This document shows positions 25,664-34,721 of a stretch of 44,134 nucleotides of DNA, piece after piece; the stretch's first letter is position 1; every line of letters begins with the position of its first letter. Both the position numbers and the translations under genes were made by a program. Origin of the DNA: a bacterium (GTDB taxonomy: Bacteria > Myxococcota_A > Bradymonadia > REDH01). The DNA lies in NCBI GenBank assembly GCA_030427825.1, contig JAUICO010000030.1, positions 1 through 44,134 of the forward strand. The letters are read 5' to 3'. A model generated the notes under the pieces. The model was not told the DNA's origin, ran no database searches, and worked only from the letters and a program-made list of their open reading frames with translations.

Positions 25664-26167
25664 TCAGCGCACCGACGCCGTGAGCCGATAGGAACCGGAC
25701 ACCTGAGCGCTGTAGGTTCCCACCCAGAGCAGGTACGTACCTGCCTCAAGCCGAGCCTCGATCCTGGACAGCAGACCGTTGCCGCCGTCGTCGTCACAGG
25801 CGCTGAAGGTGCGGTCCGCGGAGACAAGGGCGAGGATCGTGTCGGTGCTCTCAGCGGCCGTGATTTCGATCGTGTAGGTGCCGCCGCCGGGAGGCACGCT
25901 GATGCAGTAGTGTGCGAGCTCAGGCACGTAGCCGTAGCACTCCGGGCTGCCGGTCACGGCCTGTACTTCGTGCGAGCCGACCATCGTACCGCTGCGCTCG
26001 ACAGTGACACCGCTGCTCAATGAGAGCTGATCGGCGCCGCCAACGCAGTCTCCGATCGCCAGATTTGGGTTGATGGCGACGCGCCCGTCATCAGGGACAG
26101 GCTCGAAGGTCGGTGCTTCGGCGCCGAATGTGGCCGCCAGGGCGAGCTGTAATAGTAACGAAGTCAT
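25664..26167 (-). CDS. Exported PPC-like beta-sandwich protein
   Basis: A 167-residue protein with a short signal peptide (LLLQLALAATFGAEA). The rest looks like one bacterial pre-peptidase C-terminal (PPC) type beta-sandwich: YCISVPPGGGTYTIEITA, TDTILALVSADRTFSACDDDGG, then LEAGTYLLWVGTY and SGSYRLTAS. PPC domains usually assist secreted enzymes, but no catalytic domain is attached. Four Cys could form two disulphides. A GTG two codons upstream of the ATG is an alternative start; neither has a clear Shine-Dalgarno. It is convergent with hisS, 24 bp apart. Confidence 0.7.
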   Translation of the reverse strand: MTSLLLQLALAATFGAEAPTFEPVPDDGRVAINPNLAIGDCVGGADQLSLSSGVTVERSGTMVGSHEVQAVTGSPECYGYVPELAHYCISVPPGGGTYTIEITAAESTDTILALVSADRTFSACDDDGGNGLLSRIEARLEAGTYLLWVGTYSAQVSGSYRLTASVR

Positions 26168-26320
26168 CGACACGCAGACTAAAACACTCCTGCCCCTGCC
26201 GACAATCCCTGTCGGCCGCCGACAACCTTTGCCGTTGCACGCGCTACGACGGCAGGACTACGAAGGCGGTGGGCACGCGAGAAGACCGCGCTGAGGGTCG
26301 CACCGCCAGAGGACAACGCA

Positions 26321-27331
26321 TTGAGCGAAACCGACGCCGCCAAAGATGCCGCGGGCGACTGCCCCGAGGACGCCGACACCGACGTCGTAGAGAGCCCGGG
26401 CCGGGCCGCCACCTCCGCCGGACGTGACGCCGTGTGGTCGGAGTCGGCACAGCGAAGTATCGACGCTGTGTTGTCGTCTGCGGCCGGCCACTCCCGTCCC
26501 GTAGCGGCCTTCGATTTCGACAACACCTGTGTGCGCGGAGACACGGGAGACCTCGTGCACCGCGGACTCTGCGAGCGTCTTGCCTACGACTTCGATGGGC
26601 GCTTCTTTGCACAGATTCCGGAAGACCAGGGCCGGCAACGACTTCAGGCTGCCTGGAGGGAGCATCGCGAGCGCGGGGCCGACGGCGGCGACCCCGGGGC
26701 TCGGGAGGCTCTGGTTTCGGACCTGATCGCGACCTACCTCAGGTACCTCAACGCACGAGGCTCTGAGGCAGCGTTCCACTGGGCCTGCACGCTGCACGCG
26801 GGCATGCACGAGGACACCCTGCGGCGGCTCAGCCATGAAATCGTCGAAGAGGAGCTGCAGCTGCCGGGGCGGGTCGACTTGCGCACGGCGCCCGACGGCG
26901 TCGTCGTGCGTACGCGACGCGGTCTGAGAATCCGCAGCCCCCTCGCAGATCTGATGGACACCCTGTGCGAAGCCGGGGTCGAGGTCTGGGTCGTGAGCGC
27001 CACCAACCGCTGGACCGTTGAGGTAGCGGTTCGCGCATTCGGAGTGCCTCCCGCACGCGTCATTGCCAACAGCTGCCGTACCGACGGGGGTGTCATTCTG
27101 CCCCAACGCGAAGGTCCCACCACCTATCGCAGTGGCAAGGTAGAGGCGATGGAGGCGACCATAGGAGTGCGCCCGCTGCTCGCACTGGGCGATTCATGGA
27201 CGGACGCGGAGATGCTCGACCACGCTGAACACGCCATCCTGATCGACCGCGGTGACGACAGGCTGCGTGCACACGGCATCCGGCGCGACTGGTCGCTCCA
27301 ACCGGTGAGCTCGCTGGACGGCCCGGACTGA
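26321..27331 (+). CDS. HAD-superfamily phosphatase (SerB-like, IB type)
   Basis: A 336-residue phosphatase. After an acidic, Ala/Asp-rich N-terminal extension of about 58 residues come HAD motif I (AFDFDNTCVRGDT, about 63-75), a helical cap of about 130 residues, motif II (VVSATNRWT), a motif III Lys (SGKVEAM), and motif IV (LALGDSWTDAEML). The layout fits the HAD-IB group that includes phosphoserine phosphatase; the substrate is not determined. The start is a TTG at 26321 with AGAGGA 5-7 bp upstream. No obvious operon partner. Confidence 0.82.
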   Translation: MSETDAAKDAAGDCPEDADTDVVESPGRAATSAGRDAVWSESAQRSIDAVLSSAAGHSRPVAAFDFDNTCVRGDTGDLVHRGLCERLAYDFDGRFFAQIPEDQGRQRLQAAWREHRERGADGGDPGAREALVSDLIATYLRYLNARGSEAAFHWACTLHAGMHEDTLRRLSHEIVEEELQLPGRVDLRTAPDGVVVRTRRGLRIRSPLADLMDTLCEAGVEVWVVSATNRWTVEVAVRAFGVPPARVIANSCRTDGGVILPQREGPTTYRSGKVEAMEATIGVRPLLALGDSWTDAEMLDHAEHAILIDRGDDRLRAHGIRRDWSLQPVSSLDGPD

Positions 27332-27340
27332 GCCGTCCAG
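27314..27340 (+). terminator. Hairpin over the HAD gene stop
   Basis: CTGGACGGC and GCCGTCCAG form a 9-bp perfect stem with a 9-nt loop containing the TGA stop. There is no U-tract, so it is at best a non-canonical terminator between two convergent genes. Confidence 0.4.
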
Positions 27341-27439
27341 TCGTACGGGCGGCCTCACCGGTACCATTCGTCGGCCGCGCGGGGCGATGGAATCTACCCG
27401 GCACGATCTACCGGGTGAAATCTACGCAGGTGTGTCGGT

Positions 27440-28417
27440 CTACCCGACGCGCTCGACGTACCCGTTCTTGAGCAGGTTCTCGATCTCACGCATCACGTCG
27501 AGGTCCGAGCCCTCTGCGTGGTCGAGCACGGTCTCTACGAGGCCGTAGTTGATGATCAGCTGCAACGTGTCGAGAAGCTCCGGTGTGAGATCGCGCAGAG
27601 GCGGCCCCAGGGGGCGCTTCACAGTCAGGACGCTGTCGACGGGCACATCGCTGTCGATGTGATTCATCTCGTCGAAGAGGCGCATGGCCTCCATCATCAT
27701 GGCCTCAGTGCTGATCTCGATCTCGTTCTCAAAAGGCTGCGGGTCCGGCCAGGGCTCAAGCACGAACATACCTGAAGTCCAGGTCAATGCGCGGTACGCG
27801 GCCTTCTCCGGATCCAGGTCCGGCGTCGCATCGATGGTGCAGTGAACGAGGCGGCCCTCGCGGAGGTGCAGACTCGCGCTGCGATCACCGCGAATGCGGA
27901 GGATCCCGGTTTTTCGAGAGGTCGCGAAGAGCTGAAGAAGATCCGGCAGCGGGACCTCATCGAGCATACCGCTCATCAGGCCGGAGACAGTCGGTCGGCT
28001 GTTCCTCACGGTCTGCCCCGGATCGATCGACGGCATCGTAACACCGGTCTCCGCCTGTGCATGGCTCGCAATCAGGGGCACGCCGCTACCGTCCGTCTCG
28101 ATCAGCTTGATGATCGAGGTACCGAAGAGGATGCGGTCCCCATCGTTCAGGATGGCGTTGTTGACGCGCTCGCCGTTCACGAAGGACCCGTTCGTACTGT
28201 TGTTGTCCTGCAGGTGAACCCGCCCGTCAGAGACCGAAACGGCCGCGTGGGCGCGAGAGACCATGTCCTCAACGAGCACCATGTCGCACTCGCTGCTGCG
28301 GCCGACGATGTACTCCTTGCCTTCTTCCAGCGGGAATTCGCCGCCCTGGTACTTACCCGAGATGAATTTCAGCACCCATGTCGGTGATGGCGTATCTGTC
28401 ACTGCTCCGGACTCCAT
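27440..28417 (-). CDS. FHA domain plus DUF4388 protein
   Basis: A 325-residue cytosolic regulator. The FHA domain covers about residues 10-110 (YIVGRSSECDMVLVED, MVSRAHAAVSV, NNSTNGSFVNG). After a linker, a DUF4388 (PATAN-like) domain spans about 150-250 (GMLDEVPLPDLLQLFATSRK, TGILRIRGDRSASLHLREGR, LVHCTIDATPDLDPEKAAYR). The C-terminal part is helical and acidic. FHA binds phosphothreonine; DUF4388 is widespread in deltaproteobacterial signalling with unclear biochemistry. The exact start is uncertain: ATG at 28417, or a GTG five codons downstream at 28402. Confidence 0.87.
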   Translation of the reverse strand: MESGAVTDTPSPTWVLKFISGKYQGGEFPLEEGKEYIVGRSSECDMVLVEDMVSRAHAAVSVSDGRVHLQDNNSTNGSFVNGERVNNAILNDGDRILFGTSIIKLIETDGSGVPLIASHAQAETGVTMPSIDPGQTVRNSRPTVSGLMSGMLDEVPLPDLLQLFATSRKTGILRIRGDRSASLHLREGRLVHCTIDATPDLDPEKAAYRALTWTSGMFVLEPWPDPQPFENEIEISTEAMMMEAMRLFDEMNHIDSDVPVDSVLTVKRPLGPPLRDLTPELLDTLQLIINYGLVETVLDHAEGSDLDVMREIENLLKNGYVERVG

Positions 28418-28474
28418 CGTCACGGGAAAAGCCACAGCGTACACAGTATCGCAGACCGCACGCGGACAAAAGCA

Positions 28475-29680
28475 TCACTCGACGTCTGCGCCGCCGGGCC
28501 CGGTTCTTCGGTATCCCGGCTGCGGCCCTCGACGAATGCTGTCCCGGCCGAATCGCTGCTCAACGGCGTCGAGCGCACGCTCCAGCTTCTCGTTCTTCGC
28601 CGTCGGCGCCGCGAGCAGGCTCCCCTGCACAGGCTCATCGGCAGCCCGCAGATCAGTCGCCGATGCGCCCACCAGCCGGATCGGGTGCCGCAGATCCGCC
28701 CGACCAATGAGCGCATCCAGGGCGACAAAGAGCGCTGCGGAGTCATCAACCGGGGCAGCCGGCTTCATCGCGCGGGTCATCAGTTTGAAGTCAGCGAACT
28801 TCACCTTCAGGGTGACACCGCCGGCTCGCAGCCCCTTCGACCGCAGGCCCCGGGCAATGTCCTCGACCAGGGGTCGCAGCGCTCGGCGCACCTCATCCGC
28901 GCCGCTGATGTTTGCGCTCAGCGTGGTCTCTGCGCCCAGAGAGCGCCGGGTTCGGCTGCGCACGATCGGACGGGGGTCCTCACCACGCGAAAGGCCCGCG
29001 AGCCGCCGCCCCTGATCGCCGAGGCGGGCCACCAGTACCTCTTCGGGGTACGCGGCAATATCGCCGATCGTCTTGAGGTTCAGAGCGTGCAGCGCCCCGG
29101 CTGCCCCCGGTCCCACGCCGGCGATCCGCTCCAGGGGCAGAGGCGCCAGGAACGCCGCCTCGCCGCCCGGTGGACACACGGTGACGCCGTTCGGCTTGTT
29201 CATGTCGGAGGCGATCTTCGAGACGAAGCGTGATGTCGCCACTCCGATCGAGCAGGTCAGGCGTACTGCTTCGAAGACGTCCCGCTGCAGGCGGCGGGCG
29301 ATGCCTTCCGGCGCGCCGAGCAACGACTCCGTGCCACTCATGTCGATCCAAGCCTCGTCGAGGGAGACCGGCTCCACGACCGGCGAGTAGTCCTCGAAGA
29401 TCTGCATCACCCGACGGGAGACCCCCGCATACACGCTCATTCGCGGCGGGCGCACGATCGCCTGCGGACAGCGCTTGCGCGCCTGGAACATTGGCATGGC
29501 GCTGAACACACCGAACTTGCGTGCCTCGTAGCTGGACGTCGCCACGACGCCGCGTGCGCCCCCTCCACCGACGATCAGAGGCAGGCCCGCGAGGCTCGGG
29601 TCGTCCCGCACCTCGATCGCCGCGAAGAAGGCGTCCATGTCGACATGGAATATGGCGCGGGGCCACTTCTGTTCGCTCAT
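28475..29680 (-). CDS. dinB: DNA polymerase IV (Y-family)
   Basis: A 401-residue translesion polymerase. Catalytic acidic residues are in IFHVDMDAFFAAIEVRDD (about 10-25) and VSLDEAWIDMSG (about 105). The finger loop has VVATSSYEARKFGVFSAMPM. The HhH thumb motif is VGPGAAGALHALNLKTIGDI, and the little-finger domain ends near residue 350. The last 45 residues are basic and disordered, with no recognisable clamp motif. It is divergent from a Pro-rich lipoprotein gene. Confidence 0.95.
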   Translation of the reverse strand: MSEQKWPRAIFHVDMDAFFAAIEVRDDPSLAGLPLIVGGGGARGVVATSSYEARKFGVFSAMPMFQARKRCPQAIVRPPRMSVYAGVSRRVMQIFEDYSPVVEPVSLDEAWIDMSGTESLLGAPEGIARRLQRDVFEAVRLTCSIGVATSRFVSKIASDMNKPNGVTVCPPGGEAAFLAPLPLERIAGVGPGAAGALHALNLKTIGDIAAYPEEVLVARLGDQGRRLAGLSRGEDPRPIVRSRTRRSLGAETTLSANISGADEVRRALRPLVEDIARGLRSKGLRAGGVTLKVKFADFKLMTRAMKPAAPVDDSAALFVALDALIGRADLRHPIRLVGASATDLRAADEPVQGSLLAAPTAKNEKLERALDAVEQRFGRDSIRRGPQPGYRRTGPGGADVE

Positions 29681-29711
29681 CGGTGAATCTGCTCCAGCCG
29701 CGGATCAGCGC

Positions 29712-29728
29712 ATGGCGTGTTCCGCCAT
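29712..29728 (-). other. Small hairpin in the dinB leader
   Basis: ATGGCG and CGCCAT form a 6-bp stem with a 5-nt loop, just downstream of the dinB -10-like element and about 30 bp before the dinB start. Significance unclear. Confidence 0.3.
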
Positions 29729-29731
29729 CGC

Positions 29732-29737
29732 ATTGTA
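29732..29737 (-). promoter_or_regulatory. Possible dinB -10 element (TACAAT)
   Basis: TACAAT on the minus strand (29737 to 29732), 52 bp before the dinB ATG, matches 5 of 6 bases of the -10 consensus. No good -35 and no LexA-like palindrome is apparent around it. Confidence 0.3.
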
Positions 29738-29794
29738 ACATGAAGGTGCCACGGCGAACCCGGTCGTCTTCGCATACGCAACATATCAATCCCG

Positions 29795-29802
29795 CCCCCC
29801 CC
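29795..29802 (+). repeat. C8 homopolymer upstream of the Pro-rich lipoprotein gene
   Basis: Eight consecutive C bases end 13 bp before the ATG at 29816, between an AT-richer stretch and the AGG Shine-Dalgarno. Such tracts can vary in length by slippage and alter promoter or leader spacing. Confidence 0.6.
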
Positions 29803-29815
29803 ATCAGGTCGGTCC

Positions 29816-30265
29816 ATGAAGGACATGCACGCTCTACACTCTCTGCATGCGACGCTCAGCAGCCCGCTCTCCCGTCGCGTCGCGCTTGTTGCGGCGGCGC
29901 TCGTCACGCTCAGCGTCGCCGGCGGATGCAGCCGACAGTCGGAATCGCAGGAAACGACGCCGACCCCAGCGGTGGAGACCCCAACCGAGGAGGCCCCGGC
30001 TGAGCAGGTCGTGCAGCCCCCATCGGCCGACGCCAACAACCCCGGCGCCAACAACGCGGCTGCGGGCGCTCCCCCAGCGTCACAGCCGGCGGCAGCCCGA
30101 ACCGGCGCTGCCTTTCAGCTTCAACCCGTACAGCTTCGCATGCCCGAAAACGCGACCCAGCGAATGAACTCCGGCCTGGCCCGCCCTCAGCTGGGAGCAG
30201 CACCGGCCGGCGCCCGACCGCGCCTGAGCGTACCTCAGCTTCAGCCGCCGCCGCCGCCGCAGTAG
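29816..30265 (+). CDS. Pro/Ala-rich small lipoprotein
   Basis: A 149-residue lipoprotein with lipobox SVAGGC (Cys at about residue 38). The mature part is almost wholly low-complexity: Pro/Thr/Glu-rich (about 45-70), Ala/Asn-rich (72-95), then Gln/Pro/Leu-rich with a repeated QLQPVQLRMP-like motif. It ends in a run of five prolines and Gln, encoded by a CCG repeat near 30247-30262. It is probably an extended envelope linker or wall-spanning protein; no family is recognised. AGG lies 7 bp before the ATG. It is convergent with mtnA. Confidence 0.7.
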   Translation: MKDMHALHSLHATLSSPLSRRVALVAAALVTLSVAGGCSRQSESQETTPTPAVETPTEEAPAEQVVQPPSADANNPGANNAAAGAPPASQPAAARTGAAFQLQPVQLRMPENATQRMNSGLARPQLGAAPAGARPRLSVPQLQPPPPPQ

Positions 30266-30334
30266 CCGTACACAACAAGGATTTGCCGCAGCCGCCGCAT
30301 TCGTCCGCTCGGCGTGGGCCCTCCGGCCCCGAAG

Positions 30335-31426
30335 CTATCGGAGTGGGTCCGCAACCAGGCGGCGTATTGAGTCGGTATTCGGGCCCGTTACGACCCCGCG
30401 TTCGGTGATGATCGCCGTGATGAGATCCGCCGGGGTGACATCGAACGCCGGATGCAGCGCGCGAGCATCTTCCGGCGCGATCTGAACGCCTGCGAGGCGC
30501 GTCACCTCTTCCTGAGGTCGCTGTTCGATCTCGATCTGGTCGCCGCTCGGCGTCTCGATATCGATGGTTGAGATCGGGGCCGCCACGTAGAATGGAATAC
30601 CGTGGGCGCGCGCGAGGACCGCCAGTCCGTAGGTGCCGATCTTGTTCGCCGCGTCTCCGTTCGCCGCGATTCGGTCGGCCCCGACAACGACGGCGTCGAT
30701 CATGCCCTGACGCATCAACCACCCGGGCATGCCGTCGGTGATCAGCTCTGCGGGGATGCCGTCACGGCCCAGCTCCCACATCGTCAGTCGTGCGCCCTGC
30801 AGGTAGGGGCGCGTTTCGCCGGCGTAGGCCTGCTTCAGCCGGCCGGAACGCCACGCCGAGCGAATCACGCCCAGCGCCGTGCCGTAGCCGGCGGTGGCCA
30901 GACTGCCCGTATTGCAATGGGTGAGCACCCGAGCGCCGTCCGGAAGTAGCGCGGCGCCGAGGTCGCCCATCTGCAGATTTGCGGCGATGTCTTCGTCTCT
31001 GATCGCCTCAGCCTCGGCGTGGAGGGTCTCGACCAGCTCGCCGACACCCTCGTCAGCCGCCGCACGCATGCGCTGTAGGGCCCAGACCAGATTGACCGCC
31101 GTCGGGCGCGACGCGGCGAGAACTTCCATCGCGTCATCGAGCCCGCTTGCGCTTGCTTCGCTGCCGAGCTCCTGCGCGGCGAGAACCACACCCCACGCAG
31201 CCGCGAGACCGATCGCAGGCGCCCCGCGAACCACCATGTCGCGGATCGCGTTGGCGGCGGACTCCGCAGTTCGGATGCTGATCCACGTCTCTTCACCCGG
31301 AAGCCGGCGCTGATCGAGCAGCTCGAGGTTGCCCGTCGCGGCGTCACCCGACCATCGGATCGGTTGAACAGTTGTGATGTTGTTTGTGTTCATGGCTTCA
31401 GTCGTTGCTGCAAATGCATCGTTCAT
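30335..31426 (-). CDS. mtnA: S-methyl-5-thioribose-1-phosphate isomerase
   Basis: A 363-residue enzyme of the methionine salvage pathway that converts methylthioribose-1-phosphate to methylthioribulose-1-phosphate. Typical motifs are VVRGAPAIGLAAAWG (about 64-78), the catalytic Cys in VLTHCNTGSLATAGYGTALG, and the catalytic Asp in VVGADRIAANGDAANKIGTY. Length is standard. The ATG at 31426 overlaps the gatB stop by 4 bp (ATGA), tying it to the gatCAB transcript; another ATG 11 codons downstream is possible. No other methionine-salvage gene is in the window. Confidence 0.95.
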   Translation of the reverse strand: MNDAFAATTEAMNTNNITTVQPIRWSGDAATGNLELLDQRRLPGEETWISIRTAESAANAIRDMVVRGAPAIGLAAAWGVVLAAQELGSEASASGLDDAMEVLAASRPTAVNLVWALQRMRAAADEGVGELVETLHAEAEAIRDEDIAANLQMGDLGAALLPDGARVLTHCNTGSLATAGYGTALGVIRSAWRSGRLKQAYAGETRPYLQGARLTMWELGRDGIPAELITDGMPGWLMRQGMIDAVVVGADRIAANGDAANKIGTYGLAVLARAHGIPFYVAAPISTIDIETPSGDQIEIEQRPQEEVTRLAGVQIAPEDARALHPAFDVTPADLITAIITERGVVTGPNTDSIRRLVADPLR

Positions 31427-32895
31427 CCGGCGTCGCCTGCGAGCGCCTCGATGACCAGGCGCCGTACCGTGTCCGGCTTTGCCCTGCCCTTCGTCGCGCG
31501 CATGACCTGACCGATGAAGAATCCGATCAGCTGTTTTCTGCCGCCGCGAAACGCTGCGACTTCGTCCGGGTTGGCTTCGATCACGGCTCGTACCGCCGCC
31601 TCGATCTGCCCCGAGTCATCCACCTGACGAAGCCCGTCGGCGTCGACAACTGCCGCCGCGCTGAGCCCGCTCTCGATCATTCGCCGAAGCACACGCCGCG
31701 CCGTGCCGATCGACACGGTGTCGTCGTCGACCAGACCCTGCAGGGCTGCCAGTGACGGGCCGTCGATCTCAACACCCCGCGACGAAACAAACACGTTGTC
31801 GGAATCCCGCCACGCAAGAAGCTCGTCGTTGATCGCTGAGGCCAGCTCGCCGTTGACCCAGATCGCAGCCTGCCTCGGCGCGCACCCGGCGGCGATCGCA
31901 GCCTCAAAGACCGTCGCGAAGCCGCTTCGGTCAACAATGGCGGCAGCGTCCGCCGCAGACAGCTCGTAGTCCGCGCGGTACCTTGCCCTGCGTGCAGCCG
32001 GAAGCTCGGGCAGCGAGGCGCGCACAGACTCCAACCAGGCCGCGTCGAGCAGTACCGGCGGCAGATCGGGGTCCGGAAAATAGCGGTAGTCCGCCTCCCC
32101 TTCTTTCGTACGCATGACCCGAGTCTCGTTACGAGTCTCGTCCCACAACCGAGTCTGCTGCACCACGGATCCGCCGGACTCGATCAGCGCAATCTGGCGA
32201 TCAATCTCATGCCGAACCGCGTCCCGTACGAAGCGAAAGGAGTTCAGGTTTTTGATCTCGGTCCGTGTGTTCAGCACCTCGGAGCCGGCCGGGCGGACGC
32301 TCACGTTAGCATCACAGCGCAGGGAACCCTCGGCGAGGCGGCCGTCATTCGCTCCCACACACACAAGCACCTCACGCACCGCGCGAAAGAACGCGGCGGC
32401 AGCTTCGGGCGTGTGGATCTCAGGGTGGGTTACGATCTCGATCAGCGGAGTGCCGGCGCGATTCAGGTCAATGTGTGAGTGCGGGTCTTCGCCTTCGTGC
32501 TGCGACTTGCCGGCGTCCTCCTCCATGTGAATGCGCTCGAGGCGGGTTCGCTGCGGCTGCCCGTCGACGTCGTAGTCCACATGACCACCCAAACAGATGG
32601 GATAGTTCAGCTGTGAGATCTGATAGCCTTTGGGCAGGTCCGGATAGAAGTAGTTCTTCCGGTCGAAGATGCTGAGCGCCTGTACGTCGCAATCCAGGGC
32701 GAATCCCGCCCGCACCGCCAGCTCTACGGCGCGGCGGTTCAGCACCGGCAGAGATCCGGGATGGCCGGCGCACAGTTCATTGACCTGTGTGTTTGCTTCC
32801 GCACCAAACGCCGTCGGCGCGGCGCTGAAGATCTTCGACTCGGTCGCCAGCTGCGCATGAATCTCAAGACCGATGACTGCCTGCCACTCGCTCAT
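31423..32895 (-). CDS. gatB: Asp-tRNA(Asn)/Glu-tRNA(Gln) amidotransferase subunit B
   Basis: A 490-residue subunit of the GatCAB transamidase that corrects mischarged Glu-tRNA-Gln or Asp-tRNA-Asn. The N-terminal cradle starts AVIGLEIHAQLATESKIFS; further motifs are LPKGYQISQLNYPI, EDAGKSQHEG and DLNRAGTPLIEIVTHPE. The C-terminal YqeY-like tail (FFIGQVMRATKGRAKPDTVR) contacts the tRNA elbow. The frame is open upstream to 33138, but the ATG at 32895 overlaps the gatA stop by 4 bp and starts at the family N-terminus. Confidence 0.96.
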   Translation of the reverse strand: MSEWQAVIGLEIHAQLATESKIFSAAPTAFGAEANTQVNELCAGHPGSLPVLNRRAVELAVRAGFALDCDVQALSIFDRKNYFYPDLPKGYQISQLNYPICLGGHVDYDVDGQPQRTRLERIHMEEDAGKSQHEGEDPHSHIDLNRAGTPLIEIVTHPEIHTPEAAAAFFRAVREVLVCVGANDGRLAEGSLRCDANVSVRPAGSEVLNTRTEIKNLNSFRFVRDAVRHEIDRQIALIESGGSVVQQTRLWDETRNETRVMRTKEGEADYRYFPDPDLPPVLLDAAWLESVRASLPELPAARRARYRADYELSAADAAAIVDRSGFATVFEAAIAAGCAPRQAAIWVNGELASAINDELLAWRDSDNVFVSSRGVEIDGPSLAALQGLVDDDTVSIGTARRVLRRMIESGLSAAAVVDADGLRQVDDSGQIEAAVRAVIEANPDEVAAFRGGRKQLIGFFIGQVMRATKGRAKPDTVRRLVIEALAGDAG

Positions 32896-34316
32896 CGCAG
32901 CGCCTCGCAGGCATGCGCGGCCTCGAAGAGCCGGGCCTCGGCAAACTGCGGCGCCATCAGCTGCGCCGCGATGGGCAGAGCTTCGCTGTGGCCCAGAGGA
33001 ATTGAGATCGCGGGCACCCCGGAGAGATTCGCAGAGACGGTGTAGATGTCGGCCAGATACATCGCCAGGGGGTCGTCGCCACGCTCCCCCGTACGCCAGG
33101 GCGGCGTCGGCGATGTCGGCGAGAGCATGACGTCGCACTGCTCGAAGGCCGCGTCAAAGTCCCGACGAATGAGTGTGCGCACACGTTGGGCCTTCTCGTA
33201 GTACGCGTCGTAGTAGCCGGAGCTGAGGACAAAGGTGCCCAGCAGGATGCGACGAATCACTTCGTCGCCGAATCCCTCGCTGCGGCTGCGTGCATAGATC
33301 GCATCGATATCGCCGGCATGCTCGGTTCGGCGCCCATAACGGACTCCGTCAAAGCGAGCGAGGTTCGAAGAGGCCTCGGCGGTCGCGATGATATAATAGG
33401 TCGCGACGCAGGCCTCTGTGTGGGGAAGCGACACGTCCACGATCTGTGCGCCGGCTGCTTCGAGTCTGCGCGCCATCGTCTGCAGCGCGCCGCTGACCGC
33501 CGGGTCAACGCCGGCGCCGGCATATTCGCGCGGCAGGCCGACGCGCAGGCCTACGGCGGCGTCCGCACCCCTGAGCAACGGCGCCTCAACGGGACGTCGT
33601 GCAGAGGTTGCGTCGCCGGGGTCGTGCCCCGCGATGACGCTGTACAGCAGCGCCGCGTCTTCCACGTTGTGCGTCAATGGGCCGATCTGATCCAGGCTGG
33701 AGCCGTATGCGATCAACCCGCGTCGGCTCACGCGACCCCAGGTAGGCTTCATCCCTACAACGCCACAGAACGCGGCCGGTTGTCGCACCGAGCCGCCGGT
33801 GTCTGATCCCAGCGCCCCCGGAACGATATCGGCGGCAACAACCGCCGCCGAGCCGCTGCTTGATCCGCCCGGTACGTAGCCGGGCGCCGCGGGATTCGCA
33901 GTCACGCCGAGGGCAGATTTTTCGCCGGACGAGCCCATCGCAAATTCGTCCATGTTTGTCTTTCCAAACAGGACGGCGCCTGCATCGCGGAGGCGTTCGA
34001 CAACGAAGGCATCGTAGATGGACTCGAACCCGCCGAGGATGCGTGACGCACAGGTCGTAGTCTCGCCCGTTGTACAGATGTTGTCTTTGATCGCGATCGG
34101 AACACCGGCGAGAGGGCCGGCGCTGCCATCGGCAATCGCCGCATCCGCGGCAGCGGCACGAGCGCGTACCTGAGCGCTATCGAGACTCGCAAAAATGTTC
34201 AGTGAGGCGAGGGATTCTGCGCGTTCGAGCGCCTCTTCAGCGACATCGGATGCGCTTCGGCCACCTGCACGAATCTGATCGCGCAGCGCCCTGACTCCAC
34301 GGGCCTCAGTCACCAC
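32892..34316 (-). CDS. gatA: Asp-tRNA(Asn)/Glu-tRNA(Gln) amidotransferase subunit A
   Basis: A 474-residue amidase-signature enzyme that supplies ammonia from glutamine to GatB. The Ser-cisSer-Lys triad regions are visible: Lys in VPIAIKDNICT, cis-Ser in LGSDTGGSVRQPAAFCGVVG, and nucleophile Ser in YVPGGSSSGSAAVVAA. Two adjacent GTG codons (34316, 34313) overlap the end of gatC; AGG lies 6-9 bp upstream and I chose the first. The frame extending to 34412 is not used. Expected sister subunits lie on either side. Confidence 0.96.
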   Translation of the reverse strand: MVTEARGVRALRDQIRAGGRSASDVAEEALERAESLASLNIFASLDSAQVRARAAAADAAIADGSAGPLAGVPIAIKDNICTTGETTTCASRILGGFESIYDAFVVERLRDAGAVLFGKTNMDEFAMGSSGEKSALGVTANPAAPGYVPGGSSSGSAAVVAADIVPGALGSDTGGSVRQPAAFCGVVGMKPTWGRVSRRGLIAYGSSLDQIGPLTHNVEDAALLYSVIAGHDPGDATSARRPVEAPLLRGADAAVGLRVGLPREYAGAGVDPAVSGALQTMARRLEAAGAQIVDVSLPHTEACVATYYIIATAEASSNLARFDGVRYGRRTEHAGDIDAIYARSRSEGFGDEVIRRILLGTFVLSSGYYDAYYEKAQRVRTLIRRDFDAAFEQCDVMLSPTSPTPPWRTGERGDDPLAMYLADIYTVSANLSGVPAISIPLGHSEALPIAAQLMAPQFAEARLFEAAHACEALR

Positions 34317-34608
34317 CGACAACCTGGGGCACGAGGAAGGTCTCACCGTCGTGGGACGGCGCGTTTCGCAGGATCGCGTCGCGACCCGGCGTCGCCACCG
34401 CGAGGTCTTCACGGAGCCGCTCCCCGATCTCTACCGGGTGAATCGACGGGGGCACGCCTTCTGTATCGATCTGCGACAGCTGCTCCACGTAGCCGACCAC
34501 GCGCTGCAGCTTTTCGGTCAGCGAGGCCAGCTCGGCATCACTCCATGAAGAGATATCGATTCGCGCAAGATGCGCGCTGTGTTCGATTGTATCTCGATCG
34601 ATGGCCAT
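34306..34608 (-). CDS. gatC: Asp-tRNA(Asn)/Glu-tRNA(Gln) amidotransferase subunit C
   Basis: A 100-residue subunit that wraps around GatA and GatB and stabilises the complex. Recognisable family pattern: an N-terminal helix (IEHSAHLARIDISSWSDAEL) with HLARI, a central helix ending VEQLSQIDTEGVPPSIHPV, then LREDLAVATPGRDAILRNAP and the C-terminal FLVPQVVGGD. GGAGGG precedes the ATG at good distance. It is the first gene of gatC-gatA-gatB-mtnA. Confidence 0.95.
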   Translation of the reverse strand: MAIDRDTIEHSAHLARIDISSWSDAELASLTEKLQRVVGYVEQLSQIDTEGVPPSIHPVEIGERLREDLAVATPGRDAILRNAPSHDGETFLVPQVVGGD

Positions 34609-34698
34609 TTCGGGCCCTCCGTGGGTCGGCGCCCTTACCGTGACGCACTGCGTCGTGACAAGCCCTGAAGTGCGTTGGTCGCAGGCGCTGTGGTGGGT

Positions 34699-34715
34699 GC
34701 GAGACTCCGTCTCGC
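34699..34715. repeat. Perfect hairpin A (GCGAGAC/GTCTCGC)
   Basis: A 7-bp stem with a TCC loop. It is followed after 6 bp by a second perfect hairpin. It is not next to a gene end, so a terminator role is unlikely; the pairing of two hairpins suggests a REP-like element. Confidence 0.7.
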
Positions 34716-34721
34716 GCTCTG

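Noticed and set aside
27385..27460. Irregular repeats of TCTAC between the HAD and FHA-DUF4388 genes
   Set aside because: Units are short, unevenly spaced and partly inside the coding end, so they do not form a credible array or CRISPR.
29681..29815. LexA/SOS box upstream of dinB
   Set aside because: No palindrome resembling known LexA sites is present; only a short GC hairpin and a -10-like element are seen.
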